In this document: in pieces, positions 27,446-36,946 of the stretch | How the letters are laid out: each line of letters begins with the position of its first letter | Numbering within the stretch: position 1 is the stretch's first letter | NCBI RefSeq assembly: GCF_002746455.1 | Contig: NZ_NWUW01000012.1 | Coordinates: 62,001 to 126,000 of the forward strand | From: Bacillus fungorum | GTDB taxonomy: Bacteria; Bacillota; Bacilli; Bacillales; Bacillaceae_G | Reading direction: 5' to 3' | DNA length: 64,000 nt | Position numbers and translations under genes: made by a program | The notes under the pieces: generated by a model | Seen by the model: the letters and a program-made list of their open reading frames with translations, nothing else | The model's database searches: none | What the model was told of the DNA's origin: nothing

Positions 27446-27605
27446 CTTTTCTTTAAATGGCCAAAGTTGTAATGATACATATTACATATAAGCTGAGAGG
27501 AAAAGAATATCATCTGTAAAAACACTTACGTTGTGTAAGTTCAACAATAAAAATATAACAATGGAAGAGAATTTTTTAGAGATTCTTTATACTAGGAGGT
27601 ACCTA

Positions 27606-28343
27606 ATGGTTACAACAGATACAATTCATATGTTAGAAGATAAAATTCAATTTATACATCAAGATGGCAAGGATATTTATTTAGTAGGTCCTATCAAATT
27701 GCCAATTAATTTATATGGGGAGACTAAAGTTTTCCAATGGTATTCTTGGTTGCAATGTAGTGAGGTTACAAATAGTGTAGAAGGAATTATTGAAAAACTT
27801 TCATCTATTAATTTAGCTGATATGCAGCAATCTAGTGTGCTTGTATATGGTGATTTTGAGAATTCTGAAGATGCCCTAATTCGTATGCATAGTATTTGTC
27901 ACACTGGTGACATCTTTGGTAGTAAACGTTGTGATTGTGGATTCCAATTAAAGCAGTCTTTACAAATGATTACAGAACATGGTTCAGGTGCTTTATTTTA
28001 CTTAGCGAATCATGAAGGAAGAGGAATTGGTTTGTTTAGTAAAGCGATGACGTATCTCTTGCAAGAAAATGGGTTAGATACAGTAGAAGCTAATCTGAAC
28101 CTAGGTTTTGAAGATGACATTCGAAATTACGATGATACAATTGAAGTATTAAAAGCGCTACGCTCAAAACCTGTAAAACTTATTACAAATAATCCGAAAA
28201 AATTAGAAGCGTTACAAAAAGCTGGATTAAATGTTACGAGTCGTGAACCGTTATGGGGTGATGTCTCAGAGTTTAATGAGAAATATTTGCAAACGAAGAT
28301 TCAGCGTTCTGGACATTTTGAAGGGGGACACTTACATGAGTGA
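27606..28343 (+). CDS. ribA: GTP cyclohydrolase II (stand-alone)
   Basis: Catalyses GTP to 2,5-diamino-6-ribosylamino-pyrimidinone phosphate, the first riboflavin step. At 245 residues it lacks the DHBP-synthase domain found in bifunctional Bacillus RibA. Zinc and catalytic motif: CHTGDIFGSKRCDCG near 99-113; then YLANHEGRGIGLFSKAMTYL and later LITNNPKKLEAL. ATG 27606 sits behind a strong AGGAGG; the frame extends upstream to 27531 without another ribosome site. It overlaps ribD by 8 bases (coupled). Likely a specialised second copy outside the main rib operon. Confidence 0.88.
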   Translation: MVTTDTIHMLEDKIQFIHQDGKDIYLVGPIKLPINLYGETKVFQWYSWLQCSEVTNSVEGIIEKLSSINLADMQQSSVLVYGDFENSEDALIRMHSICHTGDIFGSKRCDCGFQLKQSLQMITEHGSGALFYLANHEGRGIGLFSKAMTYLLQENGLDTVEANLNLGFEDDIRNYDDTIEVLKALRSKPVKLITNNPKKLEALQKAGLNVTSREPLWGDVSEFNEKYLQTKIQRSGHFEGGHLHE

Positions 28344-29439
28344 GCATGAACTGTATATGAATCTAGCACTAGAAAATGCCAAGGCTATGAAGGGACAAAC
28401 GACTCCGAATCCACTGGTTGGATCTGTAATTGTAAATGATAATCGAATTGTAGGGATCGGAGCACATATGAAGGCCGGAGAGCCACATGCCGAAATACAT
28501 GCGATACGTATGGCGGGAGAACAGGCCCGTGGTGGTACAATCTATGTAACTCTTGAACCTTGTTCTCATCATGGAAGAACAGGACCTTGTGCTGAAGCGA
28601 TTGTACAAGCAGGAATTAAGAAGGTAGTAGTTGCTACACTTGATCCAAATCCAATTGTTTCTGGACGTGGAATTAAAATCCTACAAGATGCTGGTATTGA
28701 AGTGCTTGTAGGAGTGTGTGAAGAAGAATCAAAAAAAATGAATGAAGTCTTTAATAAATATATTATGACAAAGCGCCCATTTGTAACGATTAAATCGGGT
28801 GTTACATTAGATGGGAAGATTGCTACTTCTTTATCGGATAGTAAGTGGATCACATCTACAGAAGCAAGACAGGAAGTACACCAAATACGAAATGAAAATG
28901 CAGCCATTTTAGTAGGAGCGAATACTGTCCAAAAGGATAATCCATCATTGACAACGCGTATTTCAAATGGAAGAAATCCAATTCGAGTGATATTGGACTC
29001 AACATTACGCATACCAATGGAAGCTAACGTTGTTACAGATGGGGAAGCTCCTACTTGGATTTTTACAACAAGTAATCATGCAGCGGAAAAAAGGAAGGCA
29101 TTAGAAAATGCAGGAGTCAAAGTATTTGTTACTAGCGGAGAAAAGCATATAAACTTACATGAAATGCTTGATGTTTTAGGGCAAAAAGGAGTTTCCTCCC
29201 TGCTTATTGAAGGTGGTGGAGAAGTAAATGCTTCGTTTATTGAAAATAAATTAATAGATAAACTTATTTTATATATTGCACCTAAAATTATTGGGGGTAG
29301 AATGGCACCTAGCTTTGTAGCGGGTGCTGGTATTACTAAAATGCAAGATGCAATTGAATTTAAGGATATATCATTTACCCAGGTTGGAAAAGATTATAGA
29401 TTTATTGGCTATCCAGAATATCGGAAAGATGAGAAATAA
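28336..29439 (+). CDS. ribD: Bifunctional diaminohydroxyphosphoribosylaminopyrimidine deaminase/reductase
   Basis: Performs the second and third riboflavin steps, giving 5-amino-6-ribitylamino-uracil phosphate. At 367 residues it has both domains. The deaminase (1-145) has zinc ligands in HAEIHAI and PCSHHGRTGPC. The reductase (150-360) has GVTLDGKIATS, DSKWITS and LLIEGGGEVNASF. ATG 28336 follows GGGGG and overlaps ribA's end. With ribA it would make the pyrimidine precursor, but no lumazine or riboflavin synthase gene follows. Confidence 0.9.
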   Translation: MSEHELYMNLALENAKAMKGQTTPNPLVGSVIVNDNRIVGIGAHMKAGEPHAEIHAIRMAGEQARGGTIYVTLEPCSHHGRTGPCAEAIVQAGIKKVVVATLDPNPIVSGRGIKILQDAGIEVLVGVCEEESKKMNEVFNKYIMTKRPFVTIKSGVTLDGKIATSLSDSKWITSTEARQEVHQIRNENAAILVGANTVQKDNPSLTTRISNGRNPIRVILDSTLRIPMEANVVTDGEAPTWIFTTSNHAAEKRKALENAGVKVFVTSGEKHINLHEMLDVLGQKGVSSLLIEGGGEVNASFIENKLIDKLILYIAPKIIGGRMAPSFVAGAGITKMQDAIEFKDISFTQVGKDYRFIGYPEYRKDEK

Positions 29440-29499
29440 GGAGAATAAAAAACTACTTATGTTTTTTAATAAATGAAGTGCAGAAAGGAGCGATGAAGA

Positions 29500-30069
29500 G
29501 TGAAGTTTGGATTTGATATCGATGATACGTTAATTGATTTAAGACAGCATGCTTTTCATTTATATAATGAAAAATTAAACAAAAAAGTAGGATTGGATGT
29601 ATTTCATTCTTTAAAAACAATTGAAATTCATGAAGCATTTGGCATGACTTCGGAGGAAGGTGGTCAGATGTGGAATAGTTTGCTTGATGAAATTTATTAT
29701 ACTTCTTGTTCACCGTTTCCGTATGCAGTAGAGACATTGCAAGAATTAGAAAGACAGGGACATGAAATATACTATATAACGGCGCGACCTAAAGAGCATG
29801 GAGAGCAAACAAAAAAATGGTTAATAGAAAAAGGATTTCCGGTACATGAAGATCGATTTTTCTATGGGATGAAGGACGAAGAAAAAATACACTTCATACA
29901 AGAAATAAAATTAAACTATTTCTTTGATGATAAGCCAGCTGTATTAGAAACGTTAATAGGAAAACCGATAAATGTATATGCAAAAACTACTTCTTACAAT
30001 CAACATCTCAAAATCCCGCGGATTACAAGTTGGACGGAGTTAGGAAATATTATAAAGAAAGATATGTAA
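29500..30069 (+). CDS. HAD-superfamily nucleotidase-like phosphatase (YorS/NT5C type)
   Basis: Phosphatase of 189 residues. HAD motif I is FGFDIDDTLIDL at the extreme N-terminus, motif II is YYITARP near 87-93, motif III Lys lies around KDEEKIHF, and motif IV is NYFFDDKP. The compact cap and overall length match 5'(3')-deoxyribonucleotidase-like proteins. The start is GTG 29500; the nearby upstream ATG runs into a stop. It lies 60 bases after ribD and might dephosphorylate the RibD product, as some HAD enzymes do, but this is inference. Confidence 0.75.
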   Translation: MKFGFDIDDTLIDLRQHAFHLYNEKLNKKVGLDVFHSLKTIEIHEAFGMTSEEGGQMWNSLLDEIYYTSCSPFPYAVETLQELERQGHEIYYITARPKEHGEQTKKWLIEKGFPVHEDRFFYGMKDEEKIHFIQEIKLNYFFDDKPAVLETLIGKPINVYAKTTSYNQHLKIPRITSWTELGNIIKKDM

Positions 30070-30742
30070 AGATTTAATTAGAAAATTAAATAGAGCCAAG
30101 AGCGTATTGAGTATTACAATATTACAGAACAAAAAGGATGAGCAAATCGTAAAAAATTAGGTATGGCTATCATCCCAAAAATAATTGATTTTTCGCGATT
30201 AAAAAGATTCTAGTAATTAATTCAAGCACAAGTGTAATAACATGGATATTTCAAAAAAGCATGAAGACTTAAGGGTCTTCGTGTTTTTTTGAGTAATGCA
30301 TGAAAGAATATCGATAATTATACGATATTTTGGTGTTTATAATAAATTATTTTTATATACAAAATAAAATATATAAAATGATTGATAATTATGAATTATA
30401 GAAGTTTTAATAAATAGATAAAGACTAAAAAATATTACGGCATAAAAATCTTTATTTTAAGACATTTTTATTGACGGTAATAGTTCATAAAGTTAATATT
30501 CCGAATATAAGTTTATTAAGTTACTAAAAATAATTTAGTATACATTTTATTGTTAAATTTGATAAGTAAGTTGTGGGAGAAATGCTTTGAATTGCCACTA
30601 TTAATATTGGGGATAATTAGAAAGCGACAAATATAAAAAATTAGAAGTTCAGCAGCAAGAGTGGATCAACAATAATAGTAGCTTCTGTACAATGCATTTT
30701 TACTTTAGTGACAATGACTATACATCACGAGGGGGACTGAAA
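30070..30742. other. Long intergenic region before zwf
   Basis: About 670 AT-rich bases. One terminator (30258-30290) ends the ribA-ribD-nucleotidase run. Beyond it I see no gene; the stretch likely holds the zwf promoter. Confidence 0.4.
30258..30290 (+). terminator. Intrinsic terminator
   Basis: ATGAAGAC pairs with GTCTTCGT (one G-U), followed by seven Ts. Confidence 0.85.
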
Positions 30743-32227
30743 TTGGAATCAATGACCTTTGTTTTATTTGGAGCAACAGGGGACTTAGCTAAAAGGAAAA
30801 TTTACCCTGCGCTATATAACTTATATAGAGATCAAAAGCTTCCAAAGCAAATATCCGTTATTGGGCTTGGAAGACGTGAAGTATCTCATTTAGATTTTCA
30901 AAAAAGAATAAAGGAATCTATAGAAACTTTTTCTCGTCGCAGAGAGGAAGGTACTCCGAAAATAGAAGATTTTTTAGAGTGTTTTCGTTATTGTCCGTTA
31001 GATGTGAATAAGCCAGAAGATTATAAAAGGTTATTACAAGTAGTTCGTGAAAGGGAGGAAGAACAAAATATAAAAGGGAATAGAATGTTCTACCTTTCAG
31101 TTACTCCTGAATTTTTTGAGACAATTGCTTTAAATATTAAAGAAAGTGGACTTGATAAAACGGATGGATGGAAGCGCCTGATGATTGAGAAACCGTTTGG
31201 TCATGACCTTAAATCTGCCCGAGAGCTGAATGATAAGCTTAGCCAAACATTTGAAGAAGATGAAATATACCGTATTGATCATTATTTAGGTAAACCGATG
31301 ATTCAAAACATTGAAGCACTTGAATTTGCAAATCCTATTCTTCAATCGATTTGGAATAAAGAACATATAGCGAATGTACAAATAACAGCTAGTGAAACGG
31401 TTGGGGTAGAAGAAAGGGCAGGATATTATGATCAGGCAGGAGCCATTCGTGATATGGTTCAAAATCATATGTTGCAAATATTAATGATGACTGCTATGAA
31501 TTTGCCGGAAAAAATAAATGCATGTGAAATTCGTGAGGAAAAACGAAAGGTAATGGAAACTCTTCGAAAAGTGAAAAAAGAAGACGTTCAGAACCATATC
31601 ATTCGCGGGCAATATGCTTCAGGGGAGATCAAAGGACAACAAGTTGTAGCGTATAGAGAGGAGCCAGGAGTAAATCCTTCTTCTCAAACAGATACATTTG
31701 TTGCTGCTCGCTTATGGATTGATAACCCATTTTGGACTGATGTTCCCTTTTATATACGAACAGGAAAAAGAATGAAAGAAAAGTCTACTCGTATTGTAAT
31801 TGAATTTAAAAATACATTAAAACAGCAATATCAAGATAGTAATCCAAATGCGGAGCCTAATTTGTTAATCATTGAAATTAGCCCAAGTGAAAATGTTTCA
31901 CTCCAATTAAATAGTAAAAATCCATTGAACAATGGAGAGCTTGAACCCATCCGTATTCATTTTACTTGTGAGCAAACTGGAATGGGAATACCTGAAGCAT
32001 ATGAAAGACTCATTTATGATGCTATATGTGGAGATTCTACATTTTTTGCACACTGGAGAGAAGTTGAATTATCATGGGAATGGGTGCAGCCAATACTTGA
32101 AGCGTTCGAAGAGAACTTGTTATCTCTTCATGAATATGAGTCTGGCTCGTATGGTCCGGATGCTGCTCATGCTCTATTACAAGAAAGTGAATTTAAATGG
32201 TGGTTAGATGAGGGATTGCAAAAATAA
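30743..32227 (+). CDS. zwf: Glucose-6-phosphate 1-dehydrogenase
   Basis: Oxidises glucose-6-phosphate to 6-phosphogluconolactone with NADP(+), the entry to the oxidative pentose phosphate pathway. About 494 residues. The coenzyme motif FGATGDLAKRKIYPALYN is at the N-terminus, the substrate-binding RIDHYLGKPMIQNIEALEF lies mid-protein, and MIEKPFGHDLKSA is also conserved. TTG 30743 (LESMTFVLFG) is preferred behind GAGGGGG; ATG 30692 would add an atypical extension. It leads a cluster with gnd, tal, a gluconokinase remnant and pgl. Confidence 0.93.
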   Translation: MESMTFVLFGATGDLAKRKIYPALYNLYRDQKLPKQISVIGLGRREVSHLDFQKRIKESIETFSRRREEGTPKIEDFLECFRYCPLDVNKPEDYKRLLQVVREREEEQNIKGNRMFYLSVTPEFFETIALNIKESGLDKTDGWKRLMIEKPFGHDLKSARELNDKLSQTFEEDEIYRIDHYLGKPMIQNIEALEFANPILQSIWNKEHIANVQITASETVGVEERAGYYDQAGAIRDMVQNHMLQILMMTAMNLPEKINACEIREEKRKVMETLRKVKKEDVQNHIIRGQYASGEIKGQQVVAYREEPGVNPSSQTDTFVAARLWIDNPFWTDVPFYIRTGKRMKEKSTRIVIEFKNTLKQQYQDSNPNAEPNLLIIEISPSENVSLQLNSKNPLNNGELEPIRIHFTCEQTGMGIPEAYERLIYDAICGDSTFFAHWREVELSWEWVQPILEAFEENLLSLHEYESGSYGPDAAHALLQESEFKWWLDEGLQK

Positions 32228-32323
32228 GTACATTCTTATAAGTAAAGCAATATGACAAAAAGATATTCATCATTTTATTAATATGTATTTATGATGAAAG
32301 GTAATTCAAGGAGGAATTATATT

Positions 32324-33217
32324 ATGAGAGTAGGATTAATTGGTTTAGGTAAAATGGGATTAAATTTAGGGAAGAATTTAATTGATCATAAACATGAAGT
32401 AGCAGCATTTGATTTAAATACGAATGCAGTGGAAGAAATGAAAGAGTATGGTGCTACAGGTGTATCTAGTTTAAGCGAACTTGTTCAATCATTAGAATCA
32501 CCAAGAATTCTTTGGGTAATGGTTCCGCACGCTGTTGTTGATTCTGTTATTAATGAGGTTACCCCGCTGTTATCAAAAGGAGATATTTTAATTGAAGCTG
32601 GTAATTCACATTATAAAGAGTCTATCCGCCGATATGAGCAACTACAGAAAGATGGCATTCACTTTATGGATGCAGGAACTTCTGGCGGAATGGAAGGCGC
32701 TCGTAATGGTGCTTGTTACATGATCGGAGGAGATCAAGAAGCTTGGGACATCGTTGAACCTATCTTCCGTGATACTGCTGTAGAAAATGGGTACTTATAT
32801 GCTGGAAAAGCTGGTAGTGGTCACTTCTTAAAAATGATTCACAATGGAATTGAATACGGTATGATGGCTGCTATTGGTGAAGGATTTGAGGTTTTAGAAA
32901 AAAGTGAATTTGACTACGATTATGAAAAAGTATCAAGAGTATGGAATAACGGTTCAGTAATTCGCTCATGGTTAATGGAATTAACTGAAAATGCATTTTC
33001 TAAAGATGCAAAACTGGATGAAATTAAGGGCGTTATGCATTCTTCTGGTGAAGGAAAATGGACAGTAGAAACAGCATTAGACCTTCAAACAGCAACTCCT
33101 GTTATCGCAATGTCTCTATTAATGCGCTACCGCTCATTAGACAATGATACATTTACAGGAAAAGTAGTAGCAGCTCTGCGCAATGAATTTGGCGGACATG
33201 CAGTAGAGAAGAAATAA
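32324..33217 (+). CDS. gnd: 6-phosphogluconate dehydrogenase (short form, GntZ/YqeC type)
   Basis: Oxidative decarboxylation of 6-phosphogluconate to ribulose-5-phosphate. The 297 residues place it in the short, often NAD-linked subgroup rather than the 470-residue form. The N-terminal MRVGLIGLGKMGLNLGKNLI binds the coenzyme; DAGTSGGMEGARNGACYMIG and KMIHNGIEYGMM contain the catalytic Lys and Asn. ATG 32324 follows AAGGAGGA. Directly downstream of zwf and 51 bases before tal. Confidence 0.92.
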   Translation: MRVGLIGLGKMGLNLGKNLIDHKHEVAAFDLNTNAVEEMKEYGATGVSSLSELVQSLESPRILWVMVPHAVVDSVINEVTPLLSKGDILIEAGNSHYKESIRRYEQLQKDGIHFMDAGTSGGMEGARNGACYMIGGDQEAWDIVEPIFRDTAVENGYLYAGKAGSGHFLKMIHNGIEYGMMAAIGEGFEVLEKSEFDYDYEKVSRVWNNGSVIRSWLMELTENAFSKDAKLDEIKGVMHSSGEGKWTVETALDLQTATPVIAMSLLMRYRSLDNDTFTGKVVAALRNEFGGHAVEKK

Positions 33218-33268
33218 ACATCTTAAAATTATAACTCGTTAACGTTTAAAAATTGGAGGGAATGGATT

Positions 33269-33937
33269 ATGAAGTTTTTTATTGATACTGCAAATCTTGA
33301 GGACATAAAAAAAGCATATAAACTTGGAGTTTTAGCTGGTGTTACAACGAACCCTTCTTTAGTAGCAAAAGAGGGCATTAAGTTTGAAGACCGTATTGCA
33401 GAAATTTGTCAGGCAGTGCCTAAAGTTGAATCTGTTTCGGCAGAAGTAACGCCAGATGCTGTTACAGCTGAAGAGATGATCACTCAAGCAGAAGAACTGA
33501 TTAAGATTAACGGCGGCGATGAAAAAGTTACAATAAAACTTCCGATGACGCTAGCGGGATTAGAAGCTTGTCGCTATCTTACTGAAAAAGGTGTGAAAAC
33601 GAACGTTACACTTATTTTCACTGTGAACCAAGCTCTTTTAGCTGCTCGAGCAGGTGCAACGTATGTTTCTCCATTTTTAGGTCGTTTAGATGATATTTCT
33701 GAAGATGGCGTATTATTAGTTGCTAAAATTGCTGAATTATTCGATGTTCATCAATTAGATACACAAATTATTGCAGCTTCTGTCAGACACCCAGACCATG
33801 TAACTCGTGTAGCGATGGCAGGTGCTCACATTGCAACAATCCCTTATAAAGTCATTGAACAACTTGCTATGCATCCATTAACGGACCAAGGTATTGAAAA
33901 GTTTGCCGCGGATTGGGCGAAAGCGCCTAAGTTATAA
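33269..33937 (+). CDS. tal: Transaldolase (TalC/Fsa-like short type)
   Basis: Transfers a dihydroxyacetone unit between sedoheptulose-7-P and glyceraldehyde-3-P. At 222 residues it is the short decameric type. [20 protein letters not shown] starts the barrel, the Schiff-base Lys is in VTIKLPMT near residue 90, and [20 protein letters not shown] is the phosphate-binding side. AATTGGAGGG precedes the ATG. Followed by a long, strong terminator, so zwf-gnd-tal form one unit. Confidence 0.92.
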   Translation: MKFFIDTANLEDIKKAYKLGVLAGVTTNPSLVAKEGIKFEDRIAEICQAVPKVESVSAEVTPDAVTAEEMITQAEELIKINGGDEKVTIKLPMTLAGLEACRYLTEKGVKTNVTLIFTVNQALLAARAGATYVSPFLGRLDDISEDGVLLVAKIAELFDVHQLDTQIIAASVRHPDHVTRVAMAGAHIATIPYKVIEQLAMHPLTDQGIEKFAADWAKAPKL

Positions 33938-34094
33938 TGAAGTGAAGTTTCAACAATTGCTTTTTCACGAAAGGGCCAATCTCTATGTAGCTTCATCCTA
34001 TAAACTTAATTTCGAGTTTGGCATCTTATTACGTGAAAACGGCAATATAATAAAAAAACGATTCATTTTTAAATTAGCACAATAGATATGAAAA

Positions 34095-34157
34095 GGCCCC
34101 CCTTATGAGAGTAAAGTTAGTTAGCACGTAATTCTCATAAGGGAGAGTCTTTTTTCG
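34095..34157 (+). terminator. Intrinsic terminator after tal
   Basis: CCCTTATGAGA pairs with TCTCATAAGGG around a 30-nt loop; TTTTTT follows. Confidence 0.8.
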
Positions 34158-34251
34158 TATAAATCATGGTGCTCCCAAGTATGTATACATAATCAAGAAA
34201 GAATTTGAGAGTGTTCTTTTGTTAATGGGATATTATGAAAGGGGTTACATA

Positions 34252-35271
34252 GTGAGCTCGAAATATATGATCGGTGTAGATATTGGAACAACTAGTACAA
34301 AATCCGTTTTGTTTTCGATTGATGGATCAGTTATTGCGAATCATGGGATTGAATATCCCTTATATTCTCCTACGTCGGAAATAGCAAAACAAGATCCAGA
34401 AGAAATCTTTCAAGCGGTAATACATACGATTAAAGAAGTTGTGCGATCAAGTAATGTACAGCCGGTTGATATTTTTTGTGTTTCTTTTAGCTCGGCCATG
34501 CATAGTGTCATTGCTGTGGATGAAAAGGGGAATCCGTTAACGAGATGTATTACTTGGGCAGATAATAGAAGCGCAAGCTGGGCAGAGAAAATAAAAAATG
34601 ATATGAATGGTCATGAAATTTATTTGCGTACTGGCACACCAATTCATCCTATGTCACCACTTTCGAAATTAGTTTGGCTTAAGAATGAGCATGGGAAGCG
34701 CTTAGGAAAAGATCCATATGAAGTGCTTACGGAAATAGCAGCAAAAGTGAATCCTGGATCTGATGGTTTATTATTTCATCCGTATTTAGCGGGCGAAAGA
34801 GCTCCTTTATGGAATGCCAATGCACGAGGGTCTTTCTTTGGACTTGGGTTGCATCATAAGAAAGAACATCTTATTCGTGCTGTTTTAGAAGGGATCATGT
34901 ATAACTTGTATACAGTTCTTCTTGCTTTAAAAGAGCTCATTGGTGAACCGAAAAAAATTCAAGCGACAGGTGGTTTTGCAAGGTCCGAACTTTGGAGACA
35001 GATGATGGCGGATATTTTTCATCAAGATGTATATGTTCCCGAAAGTTTCGAAAGCTCATGCTTAGGAGCTGCTATCCTTGGATTATATAGTTTAGGTGAA
35101 ATAAATACATTACACGTAGTTTCTGAAATGGTAGGTGCAAATTTTTATCATGAGCCAAACATGGAAAGTGTGGAGAAATATAAAGATTTAACACCAATCT
35201 ATATTCGTTTGTCCCGTCACTTGGAAGAAGAATATGAAAGTGTAGCAGCTTTTCAGAAAAAGTGGGTTTAG
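34252..35271 (+). pseudogene. gntK: Gluconate kinase (FGGY family) with internal in-frame deletion
   Basis: FGGY carbohydrate kinase, gluconate type. The normal N-terminus has GVDIGTTSTKSVLFS and CVSFSSAMHSV. The frame reaches LSKLVWLKNEH near residue 139 and then jumps to KRLGKDPYEVLTEIAA, which belongs far downstream in family members. The C-terminal half is intact (HPYLAGERAPLWN, QATGGFARSELWRQMMAD). At 339 residues against about 510, some 160 to 170 are missing, including the end of the first domain. The frame is kept, so a protein can be made but is unlikely to be active. GTG 34252 lies behind AAAGGGG. Confidence 0.82.
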
Positions 35272-35400
35272 AGGCTATTTGGCAGAAAAATATGGTAACT
35301 TATAAAGAGGCACTCAAGTTTTTTAGATGTTCTTTCAAAAAATAGTTTAAGATTGTTCCGTAAAAAGTATAAGGAATAAACACTATAGGGAGAGAGGGTT

Positions 35401-36468
35401 ATGAAAATGACGGATAACAAAGAGTTTATTGGATATGTTGGAACTTATACGAAAGAAAATAGTGAAGGAATATATAAGTTTACTTTAGACACAGAAGCAA
35501 AGAAAATTAGTAATGTAACACTTGCGGCCAAGCTGGACAACCCTACATATGTAACGATTAATCGAAATAATGAATACCTCTATTCCGTTGTTAAGGAAGG
35601 CGAATCTGGTGGTGTAGCTACTTATTCGATTGACAGTCATACTGGAAAATTAAAGGCGGGAAATAGACAAGTAGTAGAAGGTGCTTCTCCTTGTCATGTG
35701 AGTGTTGATAGTGGAAGTCATACGGTAGTTACAGCGAATTACCATAAAGGAACGATTGAGTCTTTCGTAATAAATGAAGAAAATGGAACTATAAATCCTG
35801 CCACATCTATTATGAGGCATAAAGGTTCAGGTCCAAATAAAGAAAGACAAGAAAAACCACATGCACATTATGCGGGATATACTCCTGATGAAAAGTATGT
35901 AGTTGGCGTTGATTTAGGAATTGATAAATTAATTACGTATGAAATAAAAGATAGTACATTAATAGAAGTGAATAGCTTATCCGTAAATCCAGGGAGTGGT
36001 CCGAGACATATTACCTTTCATCCGAATGGAAAATATGCCTATGTGATGACGGAGCTTAGTTCAGAGGTTATTGTGTTAACATATAATCCAGCAGAAGGAG
36101 CATTTACAGAATTACAGTATATTTCTACCGTTCCAGAAGAATTTGATGGAAATAATCAAGGAAGTGCGATTCATATTTCTTCTGACGGCCGCTTTGCATA
36201 TGCAGGTAATCGTGGTCATAATAGTATTGCTGTTTTCAGCGTGGATCAAAATTCAGGTCAGCTTACATTTGTGGAACATACATCTACAGAAGGAAATTGG
36301 CCGAGGGATTTTGTATTAGATCCTACTGAAAAGTTCCTTGTTACTACAAATGAAAAGTCACATAATCTCGTGCTATTTTCAAGAAATGAAACAACAGGGA
36401 AGCTAACTCTTTTACAATCTGATGTTGTTGTACCAGAGCCTGTTTGTGTGAAGTTTCTGAATGTTTAA
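35401..36468 (+). CDS. pgl: 6-phosphogluconolactonase, beta-propeller type (YkgB-like)
   Basis: Hydrolyses 6-phosphogluconolactone. The 355 residues form a seven-bladed propeller; repeats such as FIGYVGTYTKENSEGIYKF, GPRHITFHPNGKYAYVMTEL and HISSDGRFAYAGNRGHNSIA mark the lactonase family (PF10282). It closes the gap between zwf and gnd in the pathway. AGGGAGAGAGG lies before ATG 35401; ATG 35407 is an alternative. Separated by 129 bases from the gluconokinase remnant. Confidence 0.88.
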   Translation: MKMTDNKEFIGYVGTYTKENSEGIYKFTLDTEAKKISNVTLAAKLDNPTYVTINRNNEYLYSVVKEGESGGVATYSIDSHTGKLKAGNRQVVEGASPCHVSVDSGSHTVVTANYHKGTIESFVINEENGTINPATSIMRHKGSGPNKERQEKPHAHYAGYTPDEKYVVGVDLGIDKLITYEIKDSTLIEVNSLSVNPGSGPRHITFHPNGKYAYVMTELSSEVIVLTYNPAEGAFTELQYISTVPEEFDGNNQGSAIHISSDGRFAYAGNRGHNSIAVFSVDQNSGQLTFVEHTSTEGNWPRDFVLDPTEKFLVTTNEKSHNLVLFSRNETTGKLTLLQSDVVVPEPVCVKFLNV

Positions 36469-36546
36469 CTTGTACTGAAGTTCAATGCACATAGGGATGT
36501 CGTTATTTGTCGGTAAGTCGATATAATTGTACATACTCAAAAACAG

Positions 36547-36577
36547 TAAAAAGCAAAGCGATCTCGCTTTGCTTTTT
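36547..36577. terminator. Bidirectional terminator
   Basis: AAAAGCAAAGCGA pairs with TCGCTTTGCTTTT. Placed between convergent pgl and the DUF1272 gene, serving both strands. Confidence 0.85.
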
Positions 36578-36752
36578 ACTGTTTCTTTTTCGGTCTACGC
36601 ACCAATTCGCCACCGCAGTTTGGACAAACGTTTTCTCTTTCTTCTGTACATGGTGCGCAAAATGTACATTCATACACGCAAATGTAAGCTTCAGAATTTG
36701 GTTTGAGGGATTGATCGCAAATTTGACAGTTTGTTTTCATTTGTAGTGCCAT
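36576..36752 (-). CDS. DUF1272 small zinc-ribbon-like protein
   Basis: Cys-rich protein of 58 residues: MALQMKTNCQICDQSL, AYICVYECTFCAPC, then NVCPNCGGELVRRPKKKQ. The spaced CxxC pairs indicate zinc binding, and the sequence matches DUF1272 proteins by eye. An AAGGAGAAT box precedes the ATG (minus strand). Function unknown. Confidence 0.82.
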   Translation of the reverse strand: MALQMKTNCQICDQSLKPNSEAYICVYECTFCAPCTEERENVCPNCGGELVRRPKKKQ

Positions 36753-36946
36753 AGTAATTCTCCTTTTATTTGAAAATTTATAATTTAATTATAATTCATT
36801 AGATAGAATTAGTCTTTTTCAATTGAAAGGAAATCGAATGATAAATTTGTGATTTGAAATGAAAGATGCCAATTTATTTTAAAATTGATTATTTAGTGCA
36901 GTTGGAATATTATGAAATAGTCAAAAGACAACAGGGGGTATACATT

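Noticed and set aside
27304-27605. FMN riboswitch upstream of ribA
   Set aside because: None of the conserved RFN boxes is present on either strand of the gap.
33894-34085. Possible 63-codon gene after tal
   Set aside because: It starts inside tal, has no ribosome site and ends just before the tal terminator; likely chance.
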